Source: Adineta ricciae (lineage: Eukaryota; Rotifera; Eurotatoria; Adinetida; Adinetidae). From it: a stretch of 64,000 bases of DNA. Below, piece by piece: positions 61,947 through 64,000 of this stretch (its first letter is position 1; each line of letters starts with the position of its first letter). Below the pieces are notes generated by a model that had not been told where the DNA came from, ran no database searches, and saw only the letters and a list, made by a program, of their open reading frames with translations. Where the stretch lies: assembly GCA_905250025.1 (NCBI GenBank), contig CAJNOJ010000018.1, positions 124,001 to 188,000 of the forward strand. Direction: 5' to 3'. A program made the position numbers and the translations under genes.

Positions 61947-64000
61947 ATGGCGACACGTGCAAATGAGGTAGTAGACGAAATAACCGCCGGTCACCGACCA
62001 ATACCGAGTTCAAACGGTGAATGGAATCAGCAAACTCTAGTCGATGCGCGCAACGTCCTTCAAACGCAGCAGTCAAATGAAGCATCTCAGCAAACTACTG
62101 AACAACGAACAGGAAAAAGTAGATTATTTTTCTAGTCTTTCTCTTTCATCGTTCGGTCCAATTATTTGTTTAGTTGCGAAACCACCGATTTACCCAAATC
62201 ATGTTCTACATCCTGAAGTTATACCATCATTGAACGAAGTTCCAGCTGAATTGAATAAACGACGAAATATTCGTTTTACTGATCCGTTAGCCATTGATTC
62301 GTTTGAAACAGAAATACCATTAGCTATCGCTAGCTCACTGCAAGATGAATTGGAACGTGCTGTTCAGCATCGGTTCGTTTATTTGTCTCTTTTAGTTTGT
62401 TTTTCATCGTTTAATTTTTCTTTCGAATCAATAGAGCAGCACAAGATCGAAATACAGATCAACATTCAACAGGAATTCCATCGACCGTTGAAAACAATCT
62501 GTTTCAAGGTCTCAGTCCTGAAAAACCTTATCAACCAAGTGCAATGAACGATTCATTCGACAGTCATCAACATCAGTCAAGCACACGAACGAGCATCCAT
62601 GATAAATCAAGTTTGCGCGAAGCATTTCAACGAATCAAAATCGCTGGTGATTTTCATGATATGTCACACATAGAAGATCTAGAAGAGGCTGTTGGACCAC
62701 TACTTCGGGCAATGGTTATTCGGGAGAAGTATGCCAATACTATCGTTGTGATATTTGTCTCACTCTCAACGAATTCGTTGCCTTGTAGATATATGGTCTT
62801 CAGTCTTCAATCGTTTCCATCGACAGTGGCAAAGTTTTTAAATAAAACATTGGAACAAGAAGATCAATCACGTCGTGCATCATCAACTATTCGAGCAAAT
62901 ACCGGTCGGGATCAAACTCCAACACCTCTTTCATCATCTTCTTCCTCATCATCTATGATACCGAGTGTGATACCATTCCTAGTTGTGCCTTATGTTGCTT
63001 TAGTGTGCGGTGTTCGACTTTGCTTTCTTAGTTCGATGTTGAGCACATACTATCCTTTGTTTAATCTTCACCGTTTGTTTGCATGTTTGCAGTGAAACCT
63101 TTTTTGTATTTAGAAACCAAATTACGAACTAATTCTGCTACTGCTAGTGGCCAAACACCTCCCAAACAGACTGTTGCAACTACTTATTCACGCACGACAT
63201 CGCAACAACGAACACCAAATCAGATTTCTCCATCTCTAGACAAGAGTGTCGAGGTCAAATCAACAGAAATCTATTCTGGTACATAATAAGTCTGAATAAG
63301 TTTCCCTCCAATATTCTTCATAGAAAACAGATATTCTTTACAAAGAAAAGTAATTAAGTTATCGCCTTTCCATCTAAATATTCTAATAACCTACCCGTTT
63401 GCTGTGCATGTGGATTTGAAATAACGCTTGGTTTTCTTCTGCTAGACTCTCAGTACAGATTTTCATTCTATTTCTCTTCAACAGATGATTCACATCCATT
63501 TCATCCACCGGTGATTAAACGTGAAGATGCATTCAATATTCCTCTATTGGATTCTGTTGACGTTCGTGTTAAAGCAGAAAAGGGTATCTATCGTCTCTAT
63601 ATACCTGACAACAACAAACAATGGGTTCCTGTTGATTATCCTTTCGTGGATCGCAACCAATTCATTGATGATTATACACTCCTATCAGCAATGATTACTG
63701 ATGGACCATTAAAATCATTTTGTTACCGACGATTACAATATTTAAAAGCAAAGTATGAATTACATTGTCTATTGAATGAAGTCAAAGAATGGGCTGCGAT
63801 CAAAGCCACACCACATCGAGATTTCTACAATGTTCGTAAAGTTGATACACATATTCATGCAGCATCGTCCATGAATCAAAAACATCTCTTACGTTTTATG
63901 AAAAAGAAGATGAAAACATCGGGTGATATGCATGTCTACAAAACCAAGGATGGCCGCGTTATGACATTGAAAGAAGTCTTCGACGAATTGAAGATTACAG
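61947..64000 (+). CDS. AMPD2: AMP deaminase, 5' part (cut by window end)
   Basis: Deaminates AMP to IMP in the purine nucleotide cycle. The start is the ATG at 61947 (MATRANEVVDEITAGHRPIP). The N-terminal regulatory half is poorly conserved and Ser-rich (for example SSSSSSSSM near 62935). From about 63480 the family core is clear: REDAFNIPLLDSVDVRVKAE, RLYIPDNNKQWVPVDYPF, FIDDYTLLSAMITDGPLKSF, CYRRLQYLKAKYELHCLLNE, and KVDTHIHAASSMNQKHLLRF with its first metal-binding HxH (THIHA). KDGRVMTLKEVFDEL follows at the window edge. The C-terminal catalytic half lies beyond 64000. Isoform number (AMPD1/2/3) cannot be settled from this part. Confidence 0.93.

Overview
This window is nuclear DNA from an animal. 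It holds genes restricted to animals or typical of them: axonemal dynein intermediate chain, a NUAK-type kinase, a PPP1R3 glycogen-targeting subunit, twinfilin, YPEL5, a LIM protein and C5orf22. Genes are close together, the DNA is AT-rich, and most introns are about 40-70 nt with GT/AG ends. A fungal/plant-type oligopeptide transporter and a small secreted protein resembling bacterial or fungal proteins sit among ordinary animal genes. Compact introns plus apparently foreign genes suggest a bdelloid rotifer, but that is inference, not proof. No viral, transposon or CRISPR sequence was recognised. Coding spans below run from start to stop across introns; splice sites were placed by eye.

Layout. 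1-6.2 kb: two head-to-tail, diverged DNAI1-like genes (minus strand, the first cut by the window edge). 6.4-8.5 kb: an unusual LIM + SAM + YfaP-like protein. 10.2-13.2 kb: OPT-family transporter (plus), convergent with a 68-aa TOMM6-like gene. 13.3-17.7 kb (minus): TOMM6-like, NOL8 C-terminal-type protein, C5orf22/UPF0489 and YPEL5. 18.1-18.6 kb: intronless secreted protein (plus). 18.8-25.7 kb (minus): two adjacent Ser-rich proteins sharing a Trp/Lys motif that looks like a degenerate tau/MAP repeat. 26.4-33.4 kb (minus): mitochondrial glutamate carrier, ARHGAP1-like RhoGAP, NZF zinc-finger protein. 34.4-35.7 kb: PPP1R3. 37.8-47.5 kb (plus): GTF3C2 (TFIIIC) then TAF2 (TFIID). 48.0-54.9 kb (minus): NUAK-like kinase with two alternative last coding exons and a probable alternative first exon. 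56.1-57.8 kb (minus): twinfilin. 58.8-61.0 kb (plus): 5-aminolevulinate synthase. 61.9-64.0 kb (plus): AMP deaminase, cut by the right edge.

These are mostly independent housekeeping genes, each with its own promoter. Thematic neighbours are the dynein pair and the two basal transcription factors. The points most worth following are the LIM-SAM-YfaP chimera, the two candidate horizontally acquired genes, the duplicated terminal exons of the NUAK gene, and the tau-like repeats.
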